The notes under the pieces: generated by a model | What the model saw: only the letters and a program-made list of their open reading frames with translations | What the model was told of the DNA's origin: nothing | The model's database searches: none | Origin: JAWXVD01 sp044425705 | Lineage (GTDB): Bacteria > Bacillota > Clostridia > Lachnospirales > Lachnospiraceae | Length of the DNA stretch: 14,216 nt | Direction: 5' to 3' | NCBI GenBank assembly: GCA_044425705.1 | Contig: JAWXVD010000085.1 | Coordinates: 1 to 14,216 of the forward strand | Position numbers and translations under genes: made by a program | Shown here: positions 13,680 to 14,216 of the stretch, piece by piece | Layout: each line of letters starts with the position of its first letter | How positions within the stretch are numbered: position 1 is the stretch's first letter

Positions 13680-14216
13680 CTAAACTCTCCGCATAGTAGC
13701 TCTATATGCCCATCCGATAAAGTAATAACTACTTTCTAGTACTGACAATTTTTCTACTTTGCGATATAAATTCCAAATTCTCTTGCAGGCTCTCACCTTA
13801 TTGGAAGATAAAGATTTGTCAGGTCGTCTATAAATGGCTAACACTTGATCTAATCCATAAGCCACATACCCTGCCTTTAAAATTTGCCACCAGGTAGCAC
13901 TGTCTTCACTTTCTACGTGAGGCATTCTAATCAAGCTCTTATCAATAATCCTTGTGTCAATTAATACTGTACTAGTGAAAATAACTGTTCTAGACAAAGC
14001 TTGCTTATATTCTAGCTGTTCTGGCACACGCACTACCTTGCCTGTAGGATTTCCGTATTCGTCACCAAATTCATACCCAGTAAAAACAAATCCTACATTT
14101 CTTTCCTTCATAAATGCAATCTCTACTTCTAATTTTTCTGGCAACCAAATATCATCTGCATCGAGAAAGGCAATATAGCGACCTGCTGCCGCACGGACAC
14201 CTTTATTTCTAGAATG
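13680..14216 (-). CDS. Family 2 glycosyltransferase, N-terminus beyond the window
   Basis: The frame is open to the right edge, leaving 178 residues here; the true start lies past 14216. The first visible residues are the conserved HSRNKGVRAAAGRYIAFLDA followed by DDIWLPEKL, that is the GT2 (S/A)RN…G motif and the DxD metal site (LDADD). ESEDSATWWQILKAGYVAYG further on (ED motif) marks the catalytic end of the GT-A fold. It ends with a short aromatic tail (YYFIGWAYRATMRRV). It is the first visible member of the cluster and lies 110 bases upstream of the sugar-transferase gene, with a leader repeat in between. What it transfers is unknown. Confidence 0.85.
   Translation of the reverse strand, partial: HSRNKGVRAAAGRYIAFLDADDIWLPEKLEVEIAFMKERNVGFVFTGYEFGDEYGNPTGKVVRVPEQLEYKQALSRTVIFTSTVLIDTRIIDKSLIRMPHVESEDSATWWQILKAGYVAYGLDQVLAIYRRPDKSLSSNKVRACKRIWNLYRKVEKLSVLESSYYFIGWAYRATMRRV

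Overview
The window is AT-rich and looks like a chromosomal segment of a low-GC Gram-positive, most likely a Clostridia/Lachnospiraceae member. This rests on AGGAGG-type ribosome sites, TTG starts, a short holin-like type I toxin with a convergent antisense RNA, and a remnant of the PD-(D/E)XK (Rpn/PDDEXK_2) putative transposase family common in that group. The species cannot be named from sequence alone.

About nine tenths of the window (1366-14216) is one leftward gene cluster for a surface or secreted polysaccharide of the Wzx/Wzy type. In transcription order it holds a GT2 glycosyltransferase cut by the window edge, a polyprenyl-phosphate sugar-1-phosphate transferase that starts the repeat unit, a Wzz-like chain-length protein with a kinase-like tail lacking a P-loop, a GT2, an EpsG-type Wzy polymerase, a GT2, two GT4 enzymes, a GT2, an MBOAT O-acyltransferase and an SGNH-hydrolase-like protein. 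The initiator and five complete later GTs suggest a repeat unit of about six sugars, and the last two genes suggest O-acylation. No flippase, tyrosine kinase, phosphatase or operon promoter is inside the window; they could lie beyond 14216.

Three features of the cluster stand out. The MBOAT gene is split by a run of seven G, and six G would restore one 498-residue protein. The three widest leader-type spacers carry copies of a short repeated hairpin leader running into the next gene's ribosome site. The Wzz-like protein ends in what looks like a shrunken BY-kinase domain.

The left end (1-1340) is accessory. A 28-residue hydrophobic toxin gene reads rightward into a bidirectional terminator shared with a convergent antisense RNA that has a near-perfect promoter (TTGACA, 17 bases, TAATAT). 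The toxin tail, terminator and antisense promoter are duplicated at the left edge without a working toxin, giving an apparent orphan antisense RNA. Next to it lies an Rpn-family gene wrecked by an internal deletion and a second homopolymer frameshift.
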